From the NCBI RefSeq assembly GCF_001038625.1, contig NZ_CP011803.1:1612001-1676000 (forward strand): a stretch of DNA of 64,000 nt. Reading direction: 5' to 3'. The position numbers and the translations under genes are program-made. The notes below the pieces were generated by a model that ran no database searches, was not told where the DNA came from, and saw only the letters and a program-made list of their open reading frames with translations. This DNA is from Clostridium carboxidivorans P7. GTDB lineage: Bacteria; Bacillota; Clostridia; Clostridiales; Clostridiaceae. Shown here piece by piece: positions 28,022-38,200 of this stretch (positions within the stretch are counted from its first letter, which is position 1; the number at the start of each line of letters is the position of its first letter).

Positions 28022-29182
28022 ATGTCTAGAGAAGTTTACATGGATCATGCAGCTACAACTTATATGAAAGAAGAAGTTATTGAAGAGATGAAGCCTTATT
28101 TAACAGATTATTTTGGCAATCCTTCATCTATATATAAAATATCTAGAAAAACCAAAATGGCCATAGATGAAAGTAGAATGAGAATAGCCAATGCTATAAA
28201 TGCCAATGCAGATGAAATATATTTTACTGCAGGAGGTTCTGAAGCTGATAACTGGGCTTTAAAAGGTACAGCTTTAGCAAATAAAGATAAAGGAAATCAT
28301 ATAATAACTACAGCTATTGAACATCATGCAATACTTCACAGTTGTGAATATTTGGAAAAGTTAGGTTTTGAAGTTACTTATTTGCCTGTAAATGAATTTG
28401 GAATAGTAGATGTGGAAGATGTTAAAAAGTCTATTACAGATAAAACTATATTAGTTTCTATAATGTTTGCTAATAATGAAATAGGCAGCATACAGCCTAT
28501 AGAACAAATAGGAAGTATATGTAGAAGTCAAGGAATTATTTTTCATACAGATGGAGTTCAAGCAGTAGGCAGCATACCTATAGATGTAAAAAAAATGAAT
28601 ATAGATTTACTTTCTATGGCTTCACATAAGTTTTATGGACCTAAAGGAATAGGTGCGCTTTATATGAGAAAAGGAATAAAAGTAGATAATTTAATTCATG
28701 GTGGAGCACAGGAAAGAGCTAAAAGAGCTGGCACAGAAAATGTTATGGCCATTGCCGGCATGGGAAAAGCCATAGAATTGGCAGATCAAAATATGCAAGA
28801 AGAAAGAAGAAGATTAACTTATTTAAGGGATAAAATGATAAATGAGCTTTTAAATATACCAGAAACTAAATTAAATGGAGCAGACGGAGAAAATAGGTTA
28901 CCAGGGAATGTAAATATAAGCTTTGAGTCTGTAGATGGTGATACACTGCTTATGCTGCTTGACAGTGAAGGTATATGTGCTTCTAGTGGAAGTGCTTGTT
29001 CTGCAGGTGCTTTGGAGCCATCACATGTTTTAATGGCTATAGGATTAAATAAGGATTTAGCTAAAGGTTCCTTAAGACTGACTTTAGGATATAAAACTAC
29101 AGAAGAAGATGTAGAATATGTAGTAAATACAATAAAAGAAGTAGTAAATAAAATTAGAGATAACAAGAAAAAGTGGCAGTAG
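28022..29182 (+). CDS. iscS: Cysteine desulfurase (IscS/NifS-like)
   Basis: PLP enzyme moving sulfur from cysteine to a carrier. MDHAATTYM begins the protein, SHKFYGPKGIG contains the PLP-binding Lys near residue 203, and SSGSACSAG holds the active-site Cys on the mobile loop. It lies 93 bases before mnmA and no iscU or iscR is present. The first task of this copy is therefore likely sulfur supply to tRNA thiolation, as with dedicated desulfurases in other Firmicutes. A role in Fe-S assembly cannot be excluded. Confidence 0.93.
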   Translation: MSREVYMDHAATTYMKEEVIEEMKPYLTDYFGNPSSIYKISRKTKMAIDESRMRIANAINANADEIYFTAGGSEADNWALKGTALANKDKGNHIITTAIEHHAILHSCEYLEKLGFEVTYLPVNEFGIVDVEDVKKSITDKTILVSIMFANNEIGSIQPIEQIGSICRSQGIIFHTDGVQAVGSIPIDVKKMNIDLLSMASHKFYGPKGIGALYMRKGIKVDNLIHGGAQERAKRAGTENVMAIAGMGKAIELADQNMQEERRRLTYLRDKMINELLNIPETKLNGADGENRLPGNVNISFESVDGDTLLMLLDSEGICASSGSACSAGALEPSHVLMAIGLNKDLAKGSLRLTLGYKTTEEDVEYVVNTIKEVVNKIRDNKKKWQ

Positions 29183-29275
29183 AAAAAATCACTTGGAATT
29201 CTATAGATTATAGTATAAAATGTAGTATTGTAAGTAAATATGTCATTGTAATTATATTAGAAAAAGGTGATAAAT

Positions 29276-30352
29276 ATGAATAAAAAAGTTGTAATTGGTA
29301 TGAGCGGAGGAGTAGATAGTTCTGTTGCAGCATATCTTTTAAAACAGCAGGGTTATGATGTTATAGGCGTGACCATGCAGGTGTGGCAGGAAGATGAAGA
29401 ATATGAAGCAGTAGAAGGAGGGTGTTGTTCTTTAAGTGCTGTAGAAGATGCTAGAAGAGTAGCATATAAGTTAGACATACCTTTTTATGTTATGAATTTT
29501 AAAGATATATTTAAAAAGAATGTTATAGATTATTTTATTGATGAATACATGCAGGGAAGAACTCCTAATCCATGTGTAGCTTGTAATAAGTTTATAAAAT
29601 TTGATGCATTATTAAAAAAGGCTATGGAATTAGGTGCTGATTATGTAGCTACAGGACACTATGCTGTAGTAGAAAAGCATGATAATAGATATATTTTAAG
29701 AAAATCTGAGGATGATAAAAAAGATCAAACTTATGCTTTATATAATCTCACTCAATTTCAATTAGAGCATACTCTTATGCCTTGTGGTGTTTACAAGAAG
29801 GAAAGAATAAGAGAAATAGCAAAAGAAATAGGTTTATTAGTTCATAATAAAAAAGATAGTGAAGAAATTTGTTTTATCCCAGATAATGATCATGGTGGAT
29901 ACATAAAAAAGCAAGTTCCGAGTAAGGTAAAACCAGGAAATTTTGTGGATAAAGAAGGAAATGTATTAGGAAGACATAAAGGAATAGTTTATTATACAAT
30001 AGGACAAAGAAAGGGACTTGGAATAGCTTTTGGTGTACCAATGTATGTAACAGATATAAATCCTTTAAGAAATGAAGTAGTATTAGGCAGCGAAAATGAC
30101 ATATTTAAGACAGAATTGATTGCTAAAGATATTAACTTTATACCTTTTGACAGTCTTCAAGGTACAATGGAAATTCAAGCTAAAGTTAGATATTCTGCAA
30201 AACCTTCAAGAGCATGGATAACTGCTTTAGATAATGGAAGAGTAAAGGTTGAATTTGAAAATAAACAGCGTGCTATAACTAAAGGTCAATCCGTTGTATT
30301 CTATAATAATGATTTATTATTAGGCGGCGGAGTTATTGATGAAATATTGTAG
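29276..30352 (+). CDS. mnmA: tRNA-specific 2-thiouridylase MnmA
   Basis: Adenylates and thiolates U34 of Lys, Glu and Gln tRNAs. The PP-loop [15 protein letters not shown] is at the N-terminus, the first Cys lies in [12 protein letters not shown] and the second in SEEICFIPD. Length 358 is typical. A GTG three codons upstream (29267) is part of the AAAAAGG ribosome site, so the ATG at 29276 is the start. It receives sulfur from the adjacent IscS. Confidence 0.95.
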   Translation: MNKKVVIGMSGGVDSSVAAYLLKQQGYDVIGVTMQVWQEDEEYEAVEGGCCSLSAVEDARRVAYKLDIPFYVMNFKDIFKKNVIDYFIDEYMQGRTPNPCVACNKFIKFDALLKKAMELGADYVATGHYAVVEKHDNRYILRKSEDDKKDQTYALYNLTQFQLEHTLMPCGVYKKERIREIAKEIGLLVHNKKDSEEICFIPDNDHGGYIKKQVPSKVKPGNFVDKEGNVLGRHKGIVYYTIGQRKGLGIAFGVPMYVTDINPLRNEVVLGSENDIFKTELIAKDINFIPFDSLQGTMEIQAKVRYSAKPSRAWITALDNGRVKVEFENKQRAITKGQSVVFYNNDLLLGGGVIDEIL

Positions 30353-30389
30353 TTTGCAATAAAGTGTATTAAATAGTGATTTTTTCATG

Positions 30390-30435
30390 ATAATGGATTA
30401 GAGTTGAATTAATATGCTCTAATCCATTATGTTTT
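30390..30435 (+). terminator. Terminator of mnmA
   Basis: ATAATGGATTAGAG (30390-30403) pairs perfectly with CTCTAATCCATTAT (30417-30430), followed by GTTTTT. It overlaps the stop codon of the convergent DUF421 gene. Confidence 0.85.
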
Positions 30436-31147
30436 TATCTTTAATATTATTGTTTTTTAAGCTTACATATAAATTATTGTTAGTATCAACAGAAGCAAAA
30501 AATACTTCATTCAAAGATTTAATTTTTTGTTTTTTTAATTGATTTTTTAGCCAGGATTCATTAAGATTCATGAGTTTTAAATTTGAATACATTATTTTGC
30601 CATCTATAACTATGCTGGCACATAATCCTTCATATTCTACGGGAATCTTTAAATCATAAGGAGTTAATGGCAGTTTTTCTCGTTTTAATTGAACACTAAC
30701 TTTTCCAGTACTTTCAAGTATTGCAAATTCTACATCTTTTATATTAAATACACCGTTTAATCGAAGTTCTTCAAGAAGATCATTTATATTAAAGCGTTCC
30801 TTTCTAAGATTTCTTTCTATAATTTTACCATTTTGAACAAGAATAGTTGGTGTATCTTCAAATTTTCTTCTTAGAAACATACATTTAAGAGAAAAGTAAG
30901 ATACAAGTATAGGGAAAACTCCCCATATGATTAATGATTCTATTACTTCAAAGTAAGGTATATTTTCATCTACAGAAAAGGATGCAGCTATGGAACCTAT
31001 GCTTATTCCAACACAATAATCAAAAAAAGTAAGTTGAGAAACTTGCTTTTTACCCATAAATCTTGTAAGGGAAAAGAGAAGCATTAATGCAATTGCATTT
31101 CTAATAAAAATTTCAAAACCTAATTTTAAAAATTTAATTATTATCAT
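30419..31147 (-). CDS. DUF421 (YetF-like) membrane protein
   Basis: Three N-terminal helices (to about residue 85) are followed by a soluble domain of about 150 residues. LLFSLTRFMGKKQVSQLTFF and the DYCVGISIGSIAASF segment are diagnostic of DUF421/YetF proteins. In sporeformers relatives are linked to spore germination or forespore functions, but the biochemical role is unknown. AAGGAGA precedes the ATG at 31147. It is transcribed towards mnmA and away from the Nudix gene. Confidence 0.85.
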   Translation of the reverse strand: MIIIKFLKLGFEIFIRNAIALMLLFSLTRFMGKKQVSQLTFFDYCVGISIGSIAASFSVDENIPYFEVIESLIIWGVFPILVSYFSLKCMFLRRKFEDTPTILVQNGKIIERNLRKERFNINDLLEELRLNGVFNIKDVEFAILESTGKVSVQLKREKLPLTPYDLKIPVEYEGLCASIVIDGKIMYSNLKLMNLNESWLKNQLKKQKIKSLNEVFFASVDTNNNLYVSLKNNNIKDKNIMD

Positions 31148-31229
31148 CTCCTTCTATATAAATAAGCTACTAATTATTATTCCAAGGTTAAAAACAAAAA
31201 TTCATTTGTGTATAGCAGAACTACTGTAT

Positions 31230-31266
31230 TTCAATTATGATATAATATTGTAATAAAGTTTAAACA
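31230..31266 (+). promoter_or_regulatory. Extended -10 promoter of the Nudix gene (copy 1 of a repeated promoter)
   Basis: TGATATAAT (31238-31246) is a perfect extended -10. TGATATAATATTGT followed shortly by AAGTTTAAA recurs almost exactly before the DUF262 gene at 31923-31954. A small AAGTTTG/CAAACTT hairpin (31280-31298) lies in the leader. Confidence 0.65.
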
Positions 31267-31357
31267 TATGTGATATGTGAAGTTTGAAATGCAAACTTTT
31301 ACATAAAATAAATTAATTAATATATAAACCTATATGATATATAGAAAGGATAAAAAT

Positions 31358-31909
31358 ATGAATTGGATTGAGTCTATAAAAAAATATGTTCCTTATAATG
31401 AACAAGAAGAAAAGGATAAAGAAGTAATTTTAAAATGTATTGATAAATTTGATGATGTATTAACCAGAAGAAATGAAATTGCTCATTTAACCAGTTCAGC
31501 TTTTGTGATTAATAAAAATAAGGATAAAGTTTTAATGGTATATCATAATATATATGATTCATGGTCATGGACAGGTGGTCATACAGATGGAGAAGATGAT
31601 TTGCTAGCTGTTGCAATTAGAGAAGTAAAAGAAGAAACTGGAGTGGAAAAACTTAAAGTACTATCTTCAAGTATATTTTCAATGGATATATTAACAGTAT
31701 TAGGTCATATAAAAAGAGGACAGTATGTATCTCCTCATTTACATTTATCAATTGCCTATTTATTAGAAGGTGATGAAAATGAAGAACTTATTGTTAAAGA
31801 AGATGAGAATAGTGCTGTTAAATGGATTCCTATAGAAGAAGTGATTATGCACAGCAGTGAACCTCATATGCAGAAGTTGTATAAGAAATTGATAGCAAAA
31901 CTGGAATAA
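31358..31909 (+). CDS. Nudix hydrolase
   Basis: Hydrolyses a nucleoside diphosphate-linked compound using Mg2+. The Nudix box reads GHTDGED...REVKEETGV. The REVKEETG helix is intact, while the usual Glu five residues after the first Gly is shifted or replaced by Asp. The 183-residue form from the ATG at 31358 is chosen because AAAGGA lies seven bases upstream, whereas the ATG at 31334 has no RBS. It sits at the left edge of the defence-like cluster and shares its promoter type. Its substrate is unknown. Confidence 0.88.
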   Translation: MNWIESIKKYVPYNEQEEKDKEVILKCIDKFDDVLTRRNEIAHLTSSAFVINKNKDKVLMVYHNIYDSWSWTGGHTDGEDDLLAVAIREVKEETGVEKLKVLSSSIFSMDILTVLGHIKRGQYVSPHLHLSIAYLLEGDENEELIVKEDENSAVKWIPIEEVIMHSSEPHMQKLYKKLIAKLE

Positions 31910-31921
31910 TACATATTAAAC

Positions 31922-31955
31922 TTCCATTGTGATATAATATTGTCAAGTTTAAATG
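31922..31955 (+). promoter_or_regulatory. Extended -10 promoter of the DUF262 operon (copy 2 of a repeated promoter)
   Basis: TGATATAAT (31930-31938) within a block nearly identical to the Nudix promoter. The leader is short and GGAGG at 31964-31968 serves the ATG at 31982. There is no recognisable -35. Confidence 0.65.
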
Positions 31956-31981
31956 TTTGAAATGGAGGTTATAATTACAGA

Positions 31982-33013
31982 ATGAATGAAAATTTAAAAC
32001 CTCAAAATATAAATATAGCACAATTGACATTTTCAATTTTTGAAACGGTGAGAAAGGTTGAAAGAGGGGATATTCAATTAGAAGCTGAATTTCAAAGAAA
32101 TTTTAAATGGCTGCCAGATAAAAAGTCTAAGCTGATAGAATCTATCATTTTAGATATTCCTATTCAAGCAATTTACTTGTCAGAGGATGACGATTATAAA
32201 TATGAAATAATAGATGGTCAGCAGCGAATAAGAACCATAACGGAATTTGTTAATAATAAGTTTAAATTGCAAAATACAGTGCTATTTAAGGAAAATAAAT
32301 TATTTAAAGATTTAGAACCAAGTATTCAAAGGAAAATTGAAGATTTTCAACTTGTAATTTTTGTGGTGAAAAAGGATAATAATCCAGATATAAAGTTTGA
32401 AATTTTTGAAAGAATTAATACTGGTGCAGTAAGATTAAATTCCCAAGAACTGCGAAATTGTATTTATAGAAATAAAGGCATACCATTTATAAAGCAGCTA
32501 GTTAAGGAAAGTGATTACAGAAAATTAATAAAGGATAAGAAAGTTAATATAAATTCAATGCAGGATCAAGAATTAGTATTGAGATTTATGTCGTTTTATT
32601 ATAGAGGAATTAAATCCTATGGTGGAAATTTAAAAAAATTTCTCAATGAGACTTTGGATAATTATGATGACTATAGACATAGAGAAAATGAATTTAAAAG
32701 TACGTTCTTAAATACAGTAAACAGTATATATAATGTTTTTGGAAAGGATGCATTTGTAATAAAGAACAAAAATAAAAAAGGTAAGCTTAATGTGGCACTA
32801 TTTGAAATACTCATGGTATCTTTTTCAAAATATGATTCTGCTTGTATAGAAAAAAATAAGGAATGTATAAAGGATAAATTGGAGAAGCTTTTAATGGAAA
32901 ATGAATCTTTTAGAGAATCTATTGTAGGTGCATCAACTACTACAAAAACTAAAGCATATGAGAGATTTGAAATATGGGATAATTGCATGGAAAAAATGTT
33001 AGGAGAAGAGTAA
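31982..33013 (+). CDS. DUF262 (ParB/GmrS-like) domain protein
   Basis: A 343-residue protein with a DUF262 domain in the first 150 residues: AEFQRNFKW at about 35-43, spacing and hydrophobics typical of the fold, and the signature DGQQR at about 79-83. DUF262 is a ParB-related nucleotidase/nuclease module found in GmrSD type IV restriction enzymes and other defence proteins. The second half lacks the DUF1524 HNH nuclease of GmrSD. It overlaps the ATPase gene by one base (TAATG), so the two products are made together. A sensor or nucleotide-hydrolysing component is a reasonable guess. Confidence 0.85.
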   Translation: MNENLKPQNINIAQLTFSIFETVRKVERGDIQLEAEFQRNFKWLPDKKSKLIESIILDIPIQAIYLSEDDDYKYEIIDGQQRIRTITEFVNNKFKLQNTVLFKENKLFKDLEPSIQRKIEDFQLVIFVVKKDNNPDIKFEIFERINTGAVRLNSQELRNCIYRNKGIPFIKQLVKESDYRKLIKDKKVNINSMQDQELVLRFMSFYYRGIKSYGGNLKKFLNETLDNYDDYRHRENEFKSTFLNTVNSIYNVFGKDAFVIKNKNKKGKLNVALFEILMVSFSKYDSACIEKNKECIKDKLEKLLMENESFRESIVGASTTTKTKAYERFEIWDNCMEKMLGEE

Positions 33014-34239
33014 TGATTAGTAAATATTCAATTAGTAACTTTAAAATTCATAAATCAGGATATATATTTAACTTAAATGGATTAACAATTTTAACTGGAA
33101 CTAATAACTCAGGAAAATCATCATTAACTCAAAGTTTAAGGCTTCTTTCAAAAATAAATAGAAACTCATTTAGTTATACAAAATTGCCATTTGAACAAAT
33201 ATCAGAATTAGGTGACTTTAAGAGAACTTTAAATAAGGAAGTAAGCAGAAGAGAAAGCATAAAGTATAAATTATCTCTTAAAGTAGAAAATCTAAAGTTT
33301 TGTAATGTTGAATTGGAGTTTGATTCCATATACAATTATAAACTAAATTTTGTTGATATGGCAGATGTAGCAATATTGAAAAGGATAGACATTTATTTCA
33401 AAAACAACACTGAACTTGTAAAAAATTATGAATTTGTTATAAATACAGATAACAGTAATCCAATAACTTATGATTTAAATGAAATTATTTTAAATGATAA
33501 AGAAGAAAAAAGAATTTTGCTGCAAAAAGGAATTTTAGTTAAAGGATTATATCCCAATTTTATACCTCAATTTTTACAACAAGGCTTTAAGGAATTGCTA
33601 ACTGTAAATGCACATTTAGGAAATATAAATGAAAATTCAATAAAGTATATACCTGCATTAAGAAGTAATGGTAATATGGCCGATATTTTGGATAACTTTA
33701 AAGAAAATATAATTTTTGATAATAAAACAAGATTAATAGATGCATTCTATATTTGGACGAATAAAATATTAAATTCAAATTTCAAATTAAAAATAGAGGA
33801 AAATAAGCGAAAAATTGTTGCTTTAGAAAATAATATAGAGTTTGATCTTCAACAAATAGGATTTGGAAATACTCAAATACTTCCTATTTTAATAACTATT
33901 TTAACTGCTAAAAAGGGAGATTTAGTTATAATTGAAAATCCAGAAGTTCATCTGCATCCAAAGTGGAAGACTAATTTAGTTGAATTATTTTATTATGCTG
34001 TTAAATGTGGAGTTAATATATTGATTGAAACTCAAAGTTTAGAAATTGTTAATAGGGTAAGATTATCTGTCAAAAATGATAATACATTAAAAGATAAAAC
34101 ATCGCTTTATTTCTTTGAAAATCACAGTTTAAAATCTAGTATACAAAAAATAGAAATAGAGGATACGGGAAGTTTAGATCTATGGCCAGATGACTTTGTA
34201 GATAAAGTAACCATAGAGGATAACTTTGGATTATTATAA
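33013..34239 (+). CDS. AAA family ATPase (OLD/DUF3696-like)
   Basis: A SMC/OLD-type ATPase of 408 residues. The N-terminal strand ISNFKIHKSG precedes Walker A GTNNSGKSS (about 29-37). Near residues 301-316 lies Walker B, LVIIENPEVHLHPKW, the pattern shared by DUF3696 and AbiEii-like defence ATPases, followed by the switch region ILIETQSLEIVNR. There is no TOPRIM nuclease domain, unlike full OLD proteins. The ATG at 33013 has AGGAG seven bases upstream and overlaps the DUF262 stop by one base. It probably forms a complex with its neighbours. Confidence 0.88.
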   Translation: MISKYSISNFKIHKSGYIFNLNGLTILTGTNNSGKSSLTQSLRLLSKINRNSFSYTKLPFEQISELGDFKRTLNKEVSRRESIKYKLSLKVENLKFCNVELEFDSIYNYKLNFVDMADVAILKRIDIYFKNNTELVKNYEFVINTDNSNPITYDLNEIILNDKEEKRILLQKGILVKGLYPNFIPQFLQQGFKELLTVNAHLGNINENSIKYIPALRSNGNMADILDNFKENIIFDNKTRLIDAFYIWTNKILNSNFKLKIEENKRKIVALENNIEFDLQQIGFGNTQILPILITILTAKKGDLVIIENPEVHLHPKWKTNLVELFYYAVKCGVNILIETQSLEIVNRVRLSVKNDNTLKDKTSLYFFENHSLKSSIQKIEIEDTGSLDLWPDDFVDKVTIEDNFGLL

Positions 34240-34240
34240 T

Positions 34241-35128
34241 ATGGATTTTTATCTTAATGAAAACAATTTAATTATAGATAAAGAGAATGTAGCAGAAAAT
34301 TTAAAAGAGATAAAGCAATTTTATGATTTATTAAAAGTTAAAAATTATAAGCTGTGTATTAAGGATAATCTTGATTTAGATTATAAAAATTTGAATGCTG
34401 ATAAATCCATTAGTACATTATTAGTATTTTTAAAATACTTAGATCCTATAGAAACTTATGGAGTTAATACAATAGACTGTGATGAAGTTGATCCGTTCAT
34501 TGATAATTATTATTTTATTGAGTTAATGAGTTTATGTCATAAATATGATAATAATATAATATTATCTTCAGCTAATGAACATGAAATAGTAAATTCAGAG
34601 TATAAGGTTAATATTAATAAAAGAACTGAAATAGTAAAAAACATTATTGGAAAGAGTAAATTGGAAGAATATTTAATTTTTAATCCTGCACCTAAAAATA
34701 TAAATGAAGTTTTTAAAAAAGCGGAGTTGGAATTCCCGCATATAAAATTTACAGATAGAGCATATAAAACGGCAAATTCACGAGAAGATATATATAAGCA
34801 GTATGGTTTTATGAAACTATTAAATATTTTTAGGGTACTGGAAACATTAGTATATCCATTTTTAAAAGGAAAGTTACAAGGATTTTTTGAGGATAGTATA
34901 GAAGAAGAGTTTAAGAAACAGACTAATGGAATAGAATTTTCACATGAATCAGATTCAACTATGAATAAATATGGCAAAAAAAGAGAAGTCACCATTAATG
35001 GAAAAAAGATAAAAATGAGCTATCATATAAAACTTGGAGATAACAGAATGTACTTTATTTATCATAAAGAGGATGATTGTATTTATATTGGACATAGTGG
35101 GGAACATTTACAAATAGCAGATCAATAA
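34241..35128 (+). CDS. Unrecognised third protein of the DUF262-ATPase operon
   Basis: A 295-residue cytoplasmic protein that I do not recognise. The ATG at 34241 begins one base after the ATPase stop, so translation is coupled, and no separate RBS is evident. Residues 1-120 are acidic and mixed alpha/beta. The middle contains NPAPKNINEVFKKAELEFPH. The C-terminal 70 residues are beta-rich and end DNRMYFIYHKEDDCIYIGHS, recalling the end of small nuclease or toxin-like domains. An effector role in a defence system is an inference from position only. Confidence 0.7.
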   Translation: MDFYLNENNLIIDKENVAENLKEIKQFYDLLKVKNYKLCIKDNLDLDYKNLNADKSISTLLVFLKYLDPIETYGVNTIDCDEVDPFIDNYYFIELMSLCHKYDNNIILSSANEHEIVNSEYKVNINKRTEIVKNIIGKSKLEEYLIFNPAPKNINEVFKKAELEFPHIKFTDRAYKTANSREDIYKQYGFMKLLNIFRVLETLVYPFLKGKLQGFFEDSIEEEFKKQTNGIEFSHESDSTMNKYGKKREVTINGKKIKMSYHIKLGDNRMYFIYHKEDDCIYIGHSGEHLQIADQ

Positions 35129-35136
35129 ATGAGTAA

Positions 35137-35169
35137 AATCCATAGCATAGTTTAATTTGTCTATGGATT
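35137..35169 (+). terminator. Hairpin between the trio and the methyltransferase gene
   Basis: AATCCATAG (35137-35145) pairs perfectly with CTATGGATT (35161-35169). The following ATTTGTT is a weak T tract, so termination may be partial and allow readthrough into the next gene. Confidence 0.6.
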
Positions 35170-35208
35170 ATTTGTTATGAAAATATAGCATAAAGAAAGG
35201 TAATATTT

Positions 35209-38200
35209 ATGGATAAGACTAAAGTAAAATCCTTTTCAGTTTGGGCTAGAAGAAATTTGATAAAAGCAGTAGCAAAAAGAGCTTTAAAAATAGGGGTAGA
35301 AAAAAATAGCATTTCAGAAGTAGAAGAGTTTCAGCACGGATTCAAAATAAAAGGAAAAGAAGAAATAATTGATTTTCCTGTTAGATACAGAAAAACTCTA
35401 ATTGATAATATAAAACAAAAGGGCTTTGAAGAAATAATAGAAGAAGTTGCTTGTACATGGTTTTTTAGATTTATTGCTTTGAGATATATGGAGGTCAATA
35501 GTTATCTTCCAGAAAAAATAATAGATCTGCCATTAGAAAAGTTTCCTATTGACAAACAAAAAGATATGCCAAAATTATATAAATATATTTTAATCAAAGA
35601 ATGCAGTGAGTTAGGAAAAATTATTCCTGAGATATTTCAAAATAAGAGCGATTATATGGAAATTTTGATTCCAGATAACCTTTTGAATGAAGATTCTATA
35701 ATTAAAAGATTAGTACAAGATATTGAAGAAGAATGTTTAAAGGAAGAAAATAATTTTCGACAGGATTACAAAGGTTTATGTGGGGTAGAAGTTATAGGAT
35801 GGATGTACCAATACTACATATCAGAAAAAAAGGATGAAGTTTTTGCAGCGTTAAAAGAAAATGTGAAAATAGAGAAGGAAAATATACCGGCAGCTACACA
35901 ATTGTTTACTCCAAAATGGATTGTAAAATATATGGTAGAAAATTCATTGGGAAGATTATGGATTGATAAGTTTAAAGGGGATAGTGAATACATAGATAAT
36001 GAAAAATGTACTAGCAGTAAAGGTGGAAGGTTACATATAGGGTTATTAAAGGAGAAATGGCAATATTATTTAGAAGAATCTCAGCAAGGATTAGAAGTAG
36101 AAAGAGAATTAGATAAAATTAGAAAATATGAAAATAATATATCCCCAGAAAACATAAGAATATTAGATCCTTGCATGGGAAGTGGACATATATTAGTTTA
36201 TGCTTTTGACTTGCTTTACGAAATATACATTGATGCAGGCTATAATAGAAGAGAAATACCAGAACTTATACTTAAAAATAATATATATGGTTTAGACATA
36301 GATGATAAAGTAACTAAACTATCTTCCTTTGCATTGAAAATGAAAGCAAGATATTATAACAAAGAATTATTTAAAGACATACAAAGAGATAGATTAAAGT
36401 TAAACATTTGTTCAATAGAAGAAAGTAATGAAATAAGCAAAGAAGTAATAGATTACTTTTGTAGTTCACAAGTGTTGAAAAAAAGTATAAATAGCAAAGT
36501 TAAAAGTTCAAAGAACATAGTAAAAAACTCAAGGGTAGACAAAAGTCAGGATAGGCTTAAAGTAGAAGAATATAACTTAAGGAAAGATGTTGAATATTTA
36601 GTAAATACATTTAATAATGCTAAAGAATATGGATCTATACTTGAGGTAAGGAAAATTAACTTTGAAGAATTAGAGAGTAGAATAGAGGAAATAAAAAAAG
36701 AGGATAATTTCATATTTGGAGATTATAGAAAACTGATTTTAGATAAAATTCCTCTGCTCATAAAACAAGGGAAAATAATGAGTATGAAATATGATGTGGT
36801 TATTACTAATCCACCTTACATGGGACTTAGGGGAATAAACAGTAAATTAGCAGATTTTTTAATTAATAATTTTCCAATATCAAAATATGATTTATTTTCT
36901 GTTTATATGGAAGTATGTTTAAAATACAGTAAAAGATATGGAATAGTGTCTATGATTAATCAGCATTCATGGATGTTTTTATCTAGTTTTATGGAATTTA
37001 GAAATTGGCTTTTAGATAAATCTACTTTCATAAATATGCTTCATTTGGGGACTAGAGCTTTTGAAGAGAATGTTGGAACTATTGTTCAAAATGTAGCATA
37101 TGTAAGTAGAAATTATTTTAATTATTCATATAAAACTAAAGTAATAAATCTTACAAAGGAAAATAGTAGTGAAGAAAAAAATATTAAATTAAAAGAGATA
37201 TGCAGTAATATTTCAAAAAGAGAAATTTATGAACTGGCTTTGAAACAATTATTTATAATTCCTAGTAAACCTTTTGCTTACTGGGTTAATGAAAACATAT
37301 TGAAGGTATTTTCTTCTTTTAAGCCTTTAAGTGAATTGGCAAAGCCAAGACAGGGAATGGCAACTTCAGATAATAAGAGATTTTTAAGACAATGGTTTGA
37401 AGTTGATATTAATAAAATCAAATTTGATGCTAATAACTCAGAAGAAGCACAAAATTCAGGGAAAAAGTGGTTTCCATATAATAAAGGTGGAGAATATAGA
37501 AAGTGGTATGGAAATAATGAATTTATAATAAATTGGGAAAATGATGGCAAAGAAGTAAAAGAGTATGCAGCTAAATTGTATAAATCTTATAGCAGAACTA
37601 TAAAAAATGAAAAGTTTTATTTTAAAAAAGGGTTAACTTACACATTTATATCAGAAGACATAGGAGCAAGGTATTGTCAAAATGGATTCATATTTGATGT
37701 GGCAGGTTCATCTATTTTCTCTGAAAAAGAGGAACAAATTAATATAGTTTTGGCATTGTTATGCAGTAAGATATCTAAAATGTTCTTGGATATAATGAAT
37801 CCAACTTACAATATCCAGGTAGGCGATATAAAGAATATTCCCATAAGTAAAAAGATATTTCAGGAAGAAATAAGTTATAAGATTAAAAATTTAGTTCATG
37901 AAAATATAATTATAAGTAAAAATGAATGGGATTCATTTGAAACTTCCTGGGACTTTAAATGGCATCCATTTTTATTAATTAAGAGTGGAGAACTAGAACC
38001 AGACATAAGTGAAGCTGAAAAAAATTTGCGTAATAAATACATATCATATGGATTTGATGTTTGGAAGTCTTTTACACATAAACAATTTCAAAAATTAAAG
38101 GAAAATGAAGAAGAATTAAATAGAATGCTTATTGAAATATATGGATTTAAGGAAGAATTAACACCTGAAGTTAAAGATAAAGACATAACTATTAAAAAAG

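Noticed and set aside
33013-34239. Full OLD-family nuclease (Gabija-like)
   Set aside because: The protein is 408 residues and ends soon after the ATPase motifs with no TOPRIM motif, and no UvrD-like partner is adjacent.
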